Positions 45,899 to 56,600 of a stretch of DNA of 64,000 nucleotides are shown here, in pieces (position 1 is the first letter of the stretch; every line of letters starts with the position of its first letter). Origin of the DNA: an uncultured Kangiella sp. (GTDB lineage: Bacteria > Pseudomonadota > Gammaproteobacteria > Enterobacterales > Kangiellaceae); the NCBI GenBank assembly GCA_947503345.1, contig CANNCW010000001.1:248001-312000 (forward strand), in the 5' to 3' direction. A program made the position numbers and the translations under genes. Below the pieces are notes generated by a model. It did not search any database. It saw only the letters and a list, made by a program, of their open reading frames with translations, and had not been told where the DNA came from.

Positions 45899-47278
45899 AT
45901 GGTGGATATACAGGGCCAAAGAAATCGTCAAGAGCAACTTCAACTCCTTAACAAGGCGTTAGAAGATGGCCAACTTGTGCCGGTACAAAACCTACTGACT
46001 GAGCTTAAATCAGCAGATATTGCCCACCTTCTAGAGTCCACTCCACCAAGAATACGTGAAGCCATTTGGAACATTATTGACAAAGAAAGAGAAGGTGATG
46101 TCCTGCAACATTTGAATGATGAAGTTCGTCAATACTTTATCGAACAAATGCAACCCCAAGAACTGGCGGACGTAGTATCAGAACTAGATACGGATGACGC
46201 GGTTGATATTTTAGAAGATTTATCAGAAAACATCAGCAATCAAGTCCTACGGAGATTGGATCAACAAAATCGAGCCCAAATTGAGCAGGCCTTATCATAT
46301 CCTGAAGAAACGGCCGGCGGTTTGATGAATATTGATACAATATTAATCCGGCCTAGAGTTTCGGTTGAGGTGGTTCTTCGTTATTTAAGGATCCGTGGAA
46401 ACTTACCTGCAAATACCGATCAGCTATATGTGGTTGACTCTAACGATATTTTAATAGGCTCAGTAGCTTTAAGCGCAATTTTAACCTGTGATCCTGAAAC
46501 TCAAATCACGCAAATTATTAATGACGATCCCTTCACAATTCCTGTAGAAATGGACGAAGTAGAAGTTTCGCAAATTTTCGAAAGGTACGATTTAATTACA
46601 GCTCCGGTGGTTGATAAAGCTGGTAAGCTTCTTGGCCGTATCACAATTGATGACGTGGTTGATGTAATTATAGAAGAAGCTGATCATTCACTTTTGTCTA
46701 TGGCAGGCTTGGATGAAGAAGCAGATACCTTTGGCCCAGTAGTAGCTACGGCCAAGCGTCGAGCTATTTGGCTAGGTATCAACCTCATCACAGTAATTCT
46801 GGCAGCGCTTGTAATAGGATTGTTTGAAAACACTATTGCCAAAGTTACTTTATTAGCGGTGTTATTACCCATTGTGCCAAGCATGGGAGGTATAGCTGGG
46901 ACACAAACCCTAACGCTAGTTATCCGTGGTATGTCACTTGGGCATATTAGTGATGGTAATAAAGCTTATTTAATGAAAAAAGAATTAGCGGTCAGTATTA
47001 TTAATGGAGTTTTATGGGCATTGGTTATTGCAAGTTTAGTGTATGCTTTTGCTGCCTTTAAACAAGCCGATATAAACCACTTACATCTAGCCATTACCAT
47101 CGGTGGCGCCATGTTGTTTAACTTGGTGACAGGGGTATTTGTAGGGGCTACCCTACCCCTTATTATGAAAAAGATGAATATCGATCCTGCCATTGCCGGT
47201 GGCGTAGTGCTGACTACAGTAACTGATGTAGCTGGATTCTTTGCACTCTTAGGGTTAGCAACTTTCTTTTTTGCTTAA
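45899..47278 (+). CDS. mgtE: Magnesium channel MgtE
   Basis: MgtE is a dimeric Mg2+ channel gated by cytoplasmic Mg2+. The protein (459 residues from ATG 45899; a GTG at 45890 is also possible, neither with a good ribosome-binding site) has the N domain with a superhelix (about 20-140), two CBS domains (about 145-265) with EETAGGLMN before them, and five membrane helices with MGGIAGTQT in the pore. It lies 64 nt after rapZ and converges on pmbA with only 7 bases between stops. Confidence 0.94.
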   Translation: MVDIQGQRNRQEQLQLLNKALEDGQLVPVQNLLTELKSADIAHLLESTPPRIREAIWNIIDKEREGDVLQHLNDEVRQYFIEQMQPQELADVVSELDTDDAVDILEDLSENISNQVLRRLDQQNRAQIEQALSYPEETAGGLMNIDTILIRPRVSVEVVLRYLRIRGNLPANTDQLYVVDSNDILIGSVALSAILTCDPETQITQIINDDPFTIPVEMDEVEVSQIFERYDLITAPVVDKAGKLLGRITIDDVVDVIIEEADHSLLSMAGLDEEADTFGPVVATAKRRAIWLGINLITVILAALVIGLFENTIAKVTLLAVLLPIVPSMGGIAGTQTLTLVIRGMSLGHISDGNKAYLMKKELAVSIINGVLWALVIASLVYAFAAFKQADINHLHLAITIGGAMLFNLVTGVFVGATLPLIMKKMNIDPAIAGGVVLTTVTDVAGFFALLGLATFFFA

Positions 47279-47285
47279 TTTATTT

Positions 47286-48656
47286 TCACTGGGTAGCGAT
47301 AGTTAAGCCATCAATCGCAATAGAGCCTGTTAAAATACTTGAGCGATTGTCCAGATCATTGGCTACGCCGACAATTTTCATTAACATATCGGTTAAATTA
47401 CCCGCTATCGTTATCTCTTGTACAAAGTGCTGGATCTCCCCATTTTCTATCCAAAACCCGCTAGCGCCCCGTGAATAATTGCCAGTGACCAGATTCACTC
47501 CTTGCCCCATAAGCTCTGTTACCAACAAACCCGTCCCAATATTTTTTATTAAATCTTGTTTACTAATACCATCATGCGAAACCATAATATTATGTATACC
47601 TCCCGCACTTGCAGTAGATTCAAGCCCTAGTCGCTTAGCCGAATAACTGCTTAAGAAATAATCTTTTAAGATTCCATCTGCAATTATATCTCGCTTATAA
47701 GTAGCAACCCCTTCTGAGTCATAACAGCTACTGCCAAACCCTTTAAGTACAAAAGGATCTTCTATGAGGTTAATATTTGCTGGCAGAATTTGTTCACCTT
47801 TCTTATTTAATAAAAAAGAAGACTTTTGATACAAGGCGCCACCTTTAATAGCGCTTAACATATGCCCCCAAATAGTTCGAGCTGTTTCAGGAGTAAATAC
47901 TACGGGATATTTACCAGCTTTTGCGGTTCCTTGAGTTAAACGAGATTGCAATCGATGGCCAACTTTTTCGCCCACCTCATCAGCAGACATCAAATCTTCA
48001 AAATCACGCCCTACCGTATAATAGCTATCACGTAACATTCCATTATCACTTTCGGCAATCATAGTAGTAGATAAGCTATAACGGCTAGTTTTCTTACTCG
48101 CTAAAAAGCCATGACTATTAGCACAAATTCCAACTGAACAATGTCCATTTACCGTGGCACCTTCAGATTGTTTAATCCATGAGTTTTTCTTCGCTTTCTC
48201 TTCAGCTATTCTGGCTTGCTCTATATATTCATCTACCGATAAATCGCTTGGATGATAAAGTTGTAAATCCTTAATTTCCGTTGCCATTCGATTTTCTGGG
48301 GCCAACCCTGCGTAAGGGTCAGGCTGAGTAAACTTTGCAATATCTGTAGCTGCTTGAACACCTTTTTCAATTCCTGACTTAGTCACGTCATTAACTGATA
48401 CAGAACCTTTTGATTGATTGAAATACAAAGTCATACTCAGGGAGCTATCTTGATTGAATTCTAAAGTTTCTAATTGACTATTTCTTACATCAATCGAATT
48501 ACCAACCGTATTGAAGCACCAAATTTCAGCCTCATCAGCACCTGCTTTTTCTGCCAATAACAAGCCATGTTTCACTAACTCTTGATACTTTTGACAAGTA
48601 TTTGTTTGTTGACTCGCTAATTCTGCTAACGTGAAATTCTTTTTTTGCGATCCCAT
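47286..48656 (-). CDS. pmbA: TldE/PmbA metalloprotease partner subunit
   Basis: PmbA (TldE) forms a heterodimer with TldD that degrades unfolded peptides and in E. coli also matures microcin B17 and degrades CcdA. The 456-residue protein has the U62 fold but lacks HExxxH, as expected of the TldE subunit. The conserved region from GKYPVVFTPE to the C-terminal SGFWIENGEI is present. It is 2.7 kb from tldD and lies divergent to the TonB receptor. Confidence 0.94.
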   Translation of the reverse strand: MGSQKKNFTLAELASQQTNTCQKYQELVKHGLLLAEKAGADEAEIWCFNTVGNSIDVRNSQLETLEFNQDSSLSMTLYFNQSKGSVSVNDVTKSGIEKGVQAATDIAKFTQPDPYAGLAPENRMATEIKDLQLYHPSDLSVDEYIEQARIAEEKAKKNSWIKQSEGATVNGHCSVGICANSHGFLASKKTSRYSLSTTMIAESDNGMLRDSYYTVGRDFEDLMSADEVGEKVGHRLQSRLTQGTAKAGKYPVVFTPETARTIWGHMLSAIKGGALYQKSSFLLNKKGEQILPANINLIEDPFVLKGFGSSCYDSEGVATYKRDIIADGILKDYFLSSYSAKRLGLESTASAGGIHNIMVSHDGISKQDLIKNIGTGLLVTELMGQGVNLVTGNYSRGASGFWIENGEIQHFVQEITIAGNLTDMLMKIVGVANDLDNRSSILTGSIAIDGLTIATQ

Positions 48657-48744
48657 ACGTTTTTTGACCCAATTATCTAATGGCTTAACTTGACATAGAA
48701 TAGCATTTTATCAAAAATGATTGGATATATTTGAGGGGATAATT

Positions 48745-50856
48745 ATGAGCTATAAAAAAAATGTGAATTTGTTAGTGCCCCTACTTATTTTTGCTCCACA
48801 AATTCTTGCAGAAAACAACGTTGAGCAAGATGACTTATTCGCAGAAGAGACCATGCCAGTTGTTTTATCTGCCACACGGCTTCGTCAGTCTCAAGTTGAA
48901 ACGCCTGCAGCGGTTACCATTATTGGTCGTGAAGAGATCAAAGCTTCTGGTGCTAGAAATATTGTTGAAGCGCTTAGATTAGTACCTGGGGTTAATATAT
49001 TCTACTCTAATGGCAGCACTCCAGAAGTCAGTATCCATGGACTTTTAACTGAATATTCACGTCGCTTACAAGTATTAGTCGATGGCCAATCAGTTTTCAA
49101 ACCTGGCTTATCTCGTGTTCTTTGGTCTCATATCCCCATCAACATTGATGAAATTGAAAGAATTGAAGTGATTCGAGGCCCCAATACCAGTAGTTATGGT
49201 TCCAATGCATTTTTAGGGGTCATTAATATTATTAGCAGACACCCTGCTGATGGCGAAAATTATGCGGCATCAATTACAACAGGAAATCATGGAATTCTTG
49301 ATGGTTATTTTAGTTACAGCAACAGCACCGAAGATTTTAGTTATCGGTTAAGTGCTGGATATCAACAAGATAATGGCTTTACCGGCGAAAGAAATGGCGT
49401 AGAGCGCCAAGATAGCCATGACCGTCAGTATTTTAGGGCAGATATGCACTTTAATTCTGGTATTAAAAATAATTACCGCTTGACCCTTAGTCACTCTCAG
49501 GGTACTCAAGAAATAGATTTGCTAGACGTTTACCAGACAGAGCCAGTACACCCACTAAAAATTAATGACAGTAATATAAATTTTAATTGGGAACACCAAT
49601 TAAATGCCAAACACTCTATTAGTTTAAATACTTTTTACGCTGATAACAGTTACGATGAAACCTGGCAAACTTGTCCGCCTGCGATCTTTCTTAGTCAAGA
49701 ACTAGGCAACTTATTCGACCACGATCCTATATACACGGATGCATTTGTAACAGCATTAGCGTCGGGTTCAAACTTACCTACACCGCCATCTTCAGAGGTA
49801 GCCTTGCTTGCACAGCAAGTGGTATTAAGAGCAAGTCAATTAGGGTTGTCCGTAGCTTGTGGCCAAGCAAACCAGAACTTTGACGAAACAAAATGGGGCT
49901 TCGAAATAGAAGACCGCATCGAATTCAACGAAGACTTTCGAATGATCGCCGGAATTGGATTGCGAAATGATAAAATCCGCGGTGACTCTTTATTTGATGG
50001 CGAGCCTAGTAACAGTACCTGGTACTTATTCAGTAACTTTGAATGGCGACTAGCAGACAAGTGGCTTTTAAATGGTGGTTTATTATATGAAAACGATGAT
50101 TATGTCGACTCAGTAGTCTCGCCTCGAGTTGCAATAAACTACCAAGCCAATGAACATTCAGCGTGGAGACTAATTGCCGCGAAAGGCAGTCGTACTCCAG
50201 ATTTTTATGAGCAAGTTGGGCATCGTCATTATCAAGTGGTAAATCTTACTCCCCCGGTAAATGGCCAAGACAACTTCGCGACTTTTTACTTAACGCCTCA
50301 GTCAAGTGGAAACTTGTATGAAGAAACAATCAATTCATATGAGTTGGGTTATTTTTACAATAAACAAAATTTATCTCTTGATGTAAAACTATTTCATGAA
50401 GAGGTAAAAGACGCCATCGATGGGTTATTCGCTCTCGAAGCTTTTGCCCCACTTAACAATGTTGGCTTTACTAATCAAGGCGTAGATTTACAAGTTAAAT
50501 ACCAGATTAATGACAAAAATAAAGTTTGGTTTAATTATTCTAATCTTGACCACGACCGAACAGCTGGAAGAAGTGTTGAACATCAGGTGGCTACTGAAAC
50601 CATTGCAACAATGTTTCAACATAGCTTCTCAAATCGTCAACAATTAAGTTTCTCATATTACAATCAATCCATGGGCGATGGCGATGATTTTGAGCGTATC
50701 GATATGCGCTATGGAATTAACTTCAATAGTTATAAAGTTAACACCGAACTAGACTTGGTAATACAGCATCGCCTTTCAAAAGATGCTTTTTTTACCAGTA
50801 AAAATGTTATAGGCGATCAGACTATTGCTTATATTCGCGCAAGATTTAATTTCTAA
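48745..50856 (+). CDS. TonB-dependent outer-membrane receptor, substrate unknown
   Basis: The receptor has a signal peptide (about 22 residues), a probable TonB box near ETMPVVLSATR, a plug domain with TPAAVTIIGREEI, EALRLVPGVNI and EVIRGPNTSSYGSNAFLGVINIISR, and a 22-strand barrel ending in Phe (RARFNF). I start at ATG 48745 (703 residues), with GAGGGG six bases before it, rather than TTG 48721. An insert at residues about 310-372 carries a Cys pair, likely an extracellular disulfide-bridged loop. Cobalamin, siderophore or catecholate uptake are all possible. No Fur box seen. Confidence 0.92.
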   Translation: MSYKKNVNLLVPLLIFAPQILAENNVEQDDLFAEETMPVVLSATRLRQSQVETPAAVTIIGREEIKASGARNIVEALRLVPGVNIFYSNGSTPEVSIHGLLTEYSRRLQVLVDGQSVFKPGLSRVLWSHIPINIDEIERIEVIRGPNTSSYGSNAFLGVINIISRHPADGENYAASITTGNHGILDGYFSYSNSTEDFSYRLSAGYQQDNGFTGERNGVERQDSHDRQYFRADMHFNSGIKNNYRLTLSHSQGTQEIDLLDVYQTEPVHPLKINDSNINFNWEHQLNAKHSISLNTFYADNSYDETWQTCPPAIFLSQELGNLFDHDPIYTDAFVTALASGSNLPTPPSSEVALLAQQVVLRASQLGLSVACGQANQNFDETKWGFEIEDRIEFNEDFRMIAGIGLRNDKIRGDSLFDGEPSNSTWYLFSNFEWRLADKWLLNGGLLYENDDYVDSVVSPRVAINYQANEHSAWRLIAAKGSRTPDFYEQVGHRHYQVVNLTPPVNGQDNFATFYLTPQSSGNLYEETINSYELGYFYNKQNLSLDVKLFHEEVKDAIDGLFALEAFAPLNNVGFTNQGVDLQVKYQINDKNKVWFNYSNLDHDRTAGRSVEHQVATETIATMFQHSFSNRQQLSFSYYNQSMGDGDDFERIDMRYGINFNSYKVNTELDLVIQHRLSKDAFFTSKNVIGDQTIAYIRARFNF

Positions 50857-50867
50857 AGTTTTAACTT

Positions 50868-51380
50868 ATGTCTAATAAAAAAGTAAATGAGATTCAATTT
50901 GAAGATGATGATTTCTATCAGTCAAAATCTGAACAAAAAAGAGAAGTTCAAGAAATTACTCTTTTGGGAAAAAGGCTTTTAGAAATTCCTGAAGATAAAC
51001 TTCGTAACTATCCATTAAGCAAAACTAGCTTAAAAGCTATTCTTGAGGGAAAAAGAATAAATAGTCCCATAGGCTTAAATCGTCAAATAAAATTTATCGG
51101 GAAAATGCTTCGAAAAGAAGATATTGAAGCCATTGAGCAAAAACTAGCTATCTTAGACCAAGAAAAACTGGTCGAAAATAAAAAGTTCCATCAGCTAGAA
51201 GAATGGCGAGAACGCTTACTGGTTGAAGGAGATAAGGCTTTAGCAGACTTGATGGTTGAGCATCCAACTCTTGATCGTCAGCACTTACGCCAGCTAATTC
51301 GAAACGCTCATGCCGAAGAGAAGAGAAATAAGCCACCAAAATCTAAGCGACTTATTTTTCAATACTTAAAATCCTTATAA
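50868..51380 (+). CDS. darP: Ribosome-associated factor DarP (YjgA)
   Basis: DarP helps late assembly of the 50S subunit. The 170-residue protein is charged and helical, with the DUF615 segment ITLLGKRLLEIPEDKL, LKAILEGKRI, NRQIKFIGKMLR and the C-terminal HPTLDRQHLRQLIRNAHAEE. In E. coli it is divergent from pmbA; here a TonB-dependent receptor gene sits between them. It ends four bases from the converging tldD stop. Confidence 0.94.
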   Translation: MSNKKVNEIQFEDDDFYQSKSEQKREVQEITLLGKRLLEIPEDKLRNYPLSKTSLKAILEGKRINSPIGLNRQIKFIGKMLRKEDIEAIEQKLAILDQEKLVENKKFHQLEEWRERLLVEGDKALADLMVEHPTLDRQHLRQLIRNAHAEEKRNKPPKSKRLIFQYLKSL

Positions 51381-51384
51381 ATAA

Positions 51385-52818
51385 TTAGCTTTCTGTCCCA
51401 CCAACTGTTAACTCATCAATTTTCAAGGTGGGTTGCCCTACTGACACAGGAACGCTTTGTCCTGCCTTACCACAAACTCCAATACCTGGGTCAAGACAAG
51501 AATCATTAGCGACCATGCTAACTCTTTGTAACACTCTTGGGCCATTGCCAATCAAGGTTGCTCCTTTAATCGGCGCAGTTATTTTTCCATTTTCAATTAA
51601 ATAAGCTTCGCTAGCGCTAAACACAAAATTGCCTGACGTAATATCAACTTGTCCTCCGGCAAAGTTAGGTGCATAAATTCCTTTTTTAACAGAAGCTATT
51701 ATCTCATCTTTTTCAGAATCCCCCGAAAGCATAAAAGTATTGGTCATTCTTGGCATTGGTAAATGCGCATAAGATTCTCGTCGACCATTGCCTGTAGGGC
51801 TTACTCCCATTAAATGAGCATTATGTTTATCCTGCATATAACCTTTTAAGATACCGTTTTCGATTAAAACATTTGATTGTGATGCGGTTCCTTCATCATC
51901 TACGGTAATAGAACCACGCATATTTTGTACAGTACCATCATCGACTACAGTACACAGTTCTGATGCCACTTTTTGTCCTATTTTATTCGAGTAAGCCGAA
52001 GAGCCTTTGCGATTAAAATCACCTTCTAAACCATGCCCAACGGCTTCGTGTAGAAGCACTCCCGACCAACCATTTCCTAATACAACAGGCATACTTCCCG
52101 CAGGGGCATCAATGGCATCCAGATTTCTTAAAGCTTGAACTACAGCTTGTTGCACCAGGCCTTCAAAGTCCATATTAATCAAATCAGACCATAAGTAACG
52201 TCCTCCTAACCCTGCTGACCCTCTTTCACGCTTACCGTTTGATTCCACGAGGACAGTTATGTTCAAACGAATCATAGGGCGTATATCCGCAGCTAGAGTC
52301 CCATCACTGGCTACTATCAAAATAGATTCGTCAGAAGCAGAAAGACCAACTATAGCTTGAGTGACTTTCTCATCTAATTGACGCGCTTTTTTATCAAGCT
52401 TCTGAAGTAGCTGTATCTTTTCTATTTGCTCTATTTTAGCCATGGTCGATTGGTGCTGAAAGATATCTTTGTTGCGAGCTTCTGTGAAACCAACTTTTCG
52501 AGTTTGTCCTAATCGACTAATGGATGAAGCAGCTTTGATGGCGTTATCAAGCTCTAATTTTTTAAACGAATTAGCGTAAGCAAAACCAGTTTTGTCTCCA
52601 TCAATAGTTCTAACCCCTAAACCTTTTACAAGATTAAAACTTGAATCTTTAACTAACCCATCCTCTAATTGCCAGTGCTCCATACATCCTTGTTGCAAAT
52701 AGATGTCTGAAAAATCCAAAATATTTGAATGTAAAGTTTCAATGGATTGCTTCAAATAATCTAGGCTTAAATCAGATTCCGCAAATAGATTGGATTCAAC
52801 AGTATTTAACAAACTCAT
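51385..52818 (-). CDS. tldD: TldD metalloprotease catalytic subunit
   Basis: TldD is the zinc-binding subunit of the TldD/TldE protease. The 477-residue protein has the metal motif HEAVGHGLEGD (HExxxH) near residue 260 and later conserved GQVDITSGNF and GVCGKAGQSVPVSVGQPTLKI. It follows nit1 by 14 nt, last in the mreB-to-tldD run seen in E. coli, and ends 4 nt from darP. Confidence 0.95.
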   Translation of the reverse strand: MSLLNTVESNLFAESDLSLDYLKQSIETLHSNILDFSDIYLQQGCMEHWQLEDGLVKDSSFNLVKGLGVRTIDGDKTGFAYANSFKKLELDNAIKAASSISRLGQTRKVGFTEARNKDIFQHQSTMAKIEQIEKIQLLQKLDKKARQLDEKVTQAIVGLSASDESILIVASDGTLAADIRPMIRLNITVLVESNGKRERGSAGLGGRYLWSDLINMDFEGLVQQAVVQALRNLDAIDAPAGSMPVVLGNGWSGVLLHEAVGHGLEGDFNRKGSSAYSNKIGQKVASELCTVVDDGTVQNMRGSITVDDEGTASQSNVLIENGILKGYMQDKHNAHLMGVSPTGNGRRESYAHLPMPRMTNTFMLSGDSEKDEIIASVKKGIYAPNFAGGQVDITSGNFVFSASEAYLIENGKITAPIKGATLIGNGPRVLQRVSMVANDSCLDPGIGVCGKAGQSVPVSVGQPTLKIDELTVGGTES

Positions 52819-52832
52819 ATTTAAATAAACTC

Positions 52833-53636
52833 TTATAGTTTTCGATGTTCCAAAACAGGAAACTGTGATCGGGTTTTCGATAGTTGAGCTTTTGAAATTT
52901 CTTGTACTATCAATCCTTCCTGCTCCTCAATCATTGCCAATTGCTCCCCCCAAGGACCAATGATTTGACTATGGCCAAATGTTTTTCGTCCATTTGCATG
53001 GGTTCCCGTTTGGTTAGAAGCGACTAGATAAGATAAGTTTTCTATTGCTCTAGCTCTTAGTAGTGTATTCCAATGAGCCTTTCCCGTAGCAAAAGTAAAT
53101 GCGGATGGTACCGTCAAAACATCTACGCCTTGTTGCTGATAAAATCGATACAGCTCAGGAAAGCGTAAATCATAACAAATAGACAAGCCAATATTGATCC
53201 CTTCGAATTCAAAAACAACGGGCTTGTTACCCGCAAAATTATCATTTGACTCACAGTAGGACTCTGTATTTGAAACAGCCACATCAAATAAGTGCATCTT
53301 ATCGTAAAAGGTTATCAAGCTACCATCGCGATCATAAACTAAACATCGTGCATACGGTCTATTATCAAATCTAGAACGAATAGGAAATGAACCGGCAATG
53401 ATACATATATCATTTTCTTTGCTTACCTTGTTTAACCAAGTTTGAACCATCCCATTACCAAAATCTTCTTGTATCGCTAACTTTTGAGTTGTTGACTTGG
53501 CCATCAAAGCGAAGTTCTCTGGTAACACTAATACATCAATGGAAGCTTCTTTATGAGTAGCTAATAAAGATTCTATCTTATTCAAGTTTTCATCAACCGA
53601 ATCAGTAGAAGTCATTTGCAATGCTGCTAGATTCAT
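52833..53636 (-). CDS. Nitrilase-superfamily amidase, Nit1 type
   Basis: The 267-residue enzyme has the full Glu-Lys-Cys triad of carbon-nitrogen hydrolases: Glu in VLPENFAL, Lys in YDKMHLFDV and Cys in SICYDLRFPELYR. This pattern matches the Nit1 deaminated-glutathione amidase group, whose role is metabolite repair; other omega-amidase-like substrates cannot be excluded. Its ATG overlaps the yhdP stop (ATGA), so both are translated together. Confidence 0.88.
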   Translation of the reverse strand: MNLAALQMTSTDSVDENLNKIESLLATHKEASIDVLVLPENFALMAKSTTQKLAIQEDFGNGMVQTWLNKVSKENDICIIAGSFPIRSRFDNRPYARCLVYDRDGSLITFYDKMHLFDVAVSNTESYCESNDNFAGNKPVVFEFEGINIGLSICYDLRFPELYRFYQQQGVDVLTVPSAFTFATGKAHWNTLLRARAIENLSYLVASNQTGTHANGRKTFGHSQIIGPWGEQLAMIEEQEGLIVQEISKAQLSKTRSQFPVLEHRKL

Positions 53637-56600
53637 AAATTAGCCTCTTTCTCTGGCATCTCTGTACCTTCTTCTTGCTCTTCTAGCTTTTTCTGGGCCT
53701 CAATTTGCTCTTCAGTAACTTGAACTTCTTTAGATTTCTTTGAAACCTCTATAACCTCAGGATCATCTAATGCGCCACTTATCTTATATTCAATTTGTGA
53801 AACCACATTTAATGCTGGCTCAAAAATTTTACTTACTATCAGCATAATTAAACCGGTAGTTGGCTCAATAGCCCAACCCGCTAATACTGGTAAGCTTGAG
53901 CCTAGTTTTGGTGTTACTATAACTTGTTGTTCAACCGTTTGGTTATTAAGGTCTACTGAACCACTAATTGATACATCCGCAGCCGTTCCTTTAATTTCAG
54001 CTTTTTCCGCTATTAAAACCCCTTGAGCAATATTAAAGTTCCCTATTATTTCATCATAGAAAAAACCATCGCTGAATATATCAGAAAAATCTAAGGACAA
54101 TCTTCGCGGGATTGATTGCAATGAAAAGAGGCTAAATATCCTTGCCTTTCTATCACTAAGATCTTTAATAGAGCCCTTTCCAGCTTTAATATTAAATTCC
54201 CCATCAAGTTGATTTAATTCAAAGTCGTGAACTCTACCTGGCCAAATCAGATTTATATTGCCTGAAGTTTTAGTATCTCGAACACCACCATCAATATCCC
54301 AATACTCTAATAATTTTTGCGGTCTCTCAATGTTAAAATCCAAAGCTATATTAGTTTGCTTATTATCGATGGTGCCGGTAACACCCGCGTTTAAAAAACC
54401 GCCCGCTGTTCCCTGGCCTTCAATCTTAATGACATCATTTTGATAGTTGCTCGCTAATGTTATTGGCCCAAAATGGTAGCTATTTACTTTGCAATTAATA
54501 CATTCGAATAACCAATTATCATATTCATCTAAAGCAATATCAACCGGATTAGATTTACTTCTAGCGTCCTTATTTAGGCTAATATCTAAATGCTCAATGG
54601 TTAAATGCTTTTGACCATTAGCTTTTTGGCTAATATTAGCTCTAGCTTGTTCTGAGAATAGATTAAATCTGTACAGCTCCTCTGAGTCTTTTTCTTTAAC
54701 ATCATTAATTCTTACTTTGGTAAATCTCTGTCCAGCAAATTCTAGCTCAGGCGTTGTTAAATTAATCCTTTCAATCCATGATGGTACTTTGGATGCTTTT
54801 GTTTCACTTTGTAAGGACTGTGGAAAACTAAAAGTATCAAGCCATTCATGTAATACAACATTATCGAAGTAACCCTCTATCGCAACACCTTGTTGTGGAA
54901 CCTCTATATTCTGAGTAGCTACACTACCTAATTTGATAAGTCCTCTAGGATTAAAACTTTTATTCGCATCAAAGTATAACTGAGCTGATAAAGTATCTTT
55001 ATAGCTCGACCTAATTTCGACTTTATCCTCAACATTCTGCAATGCTACTAACAATGGAGCGCTTGCTCCCTTGTCTTTAGCTATCCAACTAGGACCTTTA
55101 ACTGTTGAATCGATCAAATCACTTCGTATAATTAATGACTCACTTCTAGTAGATTCATCATACAATTTGTAATGAGTATTTATCTCGCTAGTACCATCCA
55201 CTTGAATTGGCACAAAGCCTAAGATCGAATTAGATACATCCGACAAATTAACTTTTCCTATTGCATCAATTTGTACTGTACTTCCATCCTCTGTGAATTC
55301 ATCAACTTTTATATCTATCGCAAAAGGCTGTCCTAAATAGGTGGCATTCAAATTTTCTGCTATAGCACCATTGTGAGTAAATTTTAATTCGCCTTTCGTA
55401 TTAGTTAGCTCGATTCCATAAGGAATTCCAGTGATATTATTGCCATCAAAAGTTGCTAAACCATCAAGTTTTAATTCCACTTCCTTAGCAAGTAACATAT
55501 CTAATGACAACTTAACTTTGACTAACTTATCAAATCCAAGCTCCAATAAGTCATCGCCTAATAGCCCCTTCAATGGGGATTGCTGATAAATCTTTTTATA
55601 GCTATTGACGTCAGTATTTGCATCGATGTTAATCAGTAACTGCTCATCAGGAGCTTTCAGATCTGGAAGTATAGCTTTGGCATTACTGACTTGAGCACCC
55701 AATAACTCTCCCTGGTGGGTCACAATGGTCATCTTTTCATTTTCAAATGAAGCATTACCACTAATATTAGACGCAACAGGCCAGTCTTCCTCAAACTTAA
55801 AACGGGCCTTAGAAACTTGAGCTTGTATATCAAATACGCCCTCTTTATTTTTGAATGGAAACTGCTCAACCTCTCCTTGCCAAATAAGCTTTGCAAAAGG
55901 AACTTTACCACCTAATAGGCTTGTATCAAGGTACTGCAAAGTCTTGGGAGTAAAACTACCATTACGAGGCCAATAGGAATGTAAATTCGCGATAACTACA
56001 TCTTCTGCTTCGGCATAGATTGCCATAGAAAAATCATCAGCAAAATTCAAACTGGCGCGTGCTTTAATAGTACTATCAGAGTTAGAAAGCAATAACTCAT
56101 CAACATTAATAGTTTTAAATTGGCTGGCATTGTAACTTGCTTTTAATGTTAAACTTTCTATGGGAATTAGTGCTTTAAAATTTGGACGCCAGTCAAAATG
56201 ACCACTTTGTAGACTCGCTTCTAAACTCCAGTTCCCATCGATTCCATTAATGTCTAATTTATCTAACTGGATGCCCGGAATACCTTCAAATGCTTCAACC
56301 GAAAAATTACTAATTGAAGCAACTCCATCCTTAGGTATTAAGGCATTATCGTTAATGACAAAAGTAAGCTTCGAAGAATCGATTACTCCTTTAGGATCTA
56401 AGCCCTGGAGTTTTGCTTTTATGTCCTCGTCAGACAAAAGCAAACTAATATTTTTCATAAATGCTACAGGTACAACACCTGTATTTAATTGATACTCTAG
56501 ATTCTTACCAGCTCGTCTACTTTGTAAGTCAATATAGCTATCGTGCGTTACCCATTGATTATCATTCTTAAGACTTGTAACAAATTGTTCACTATTAATT

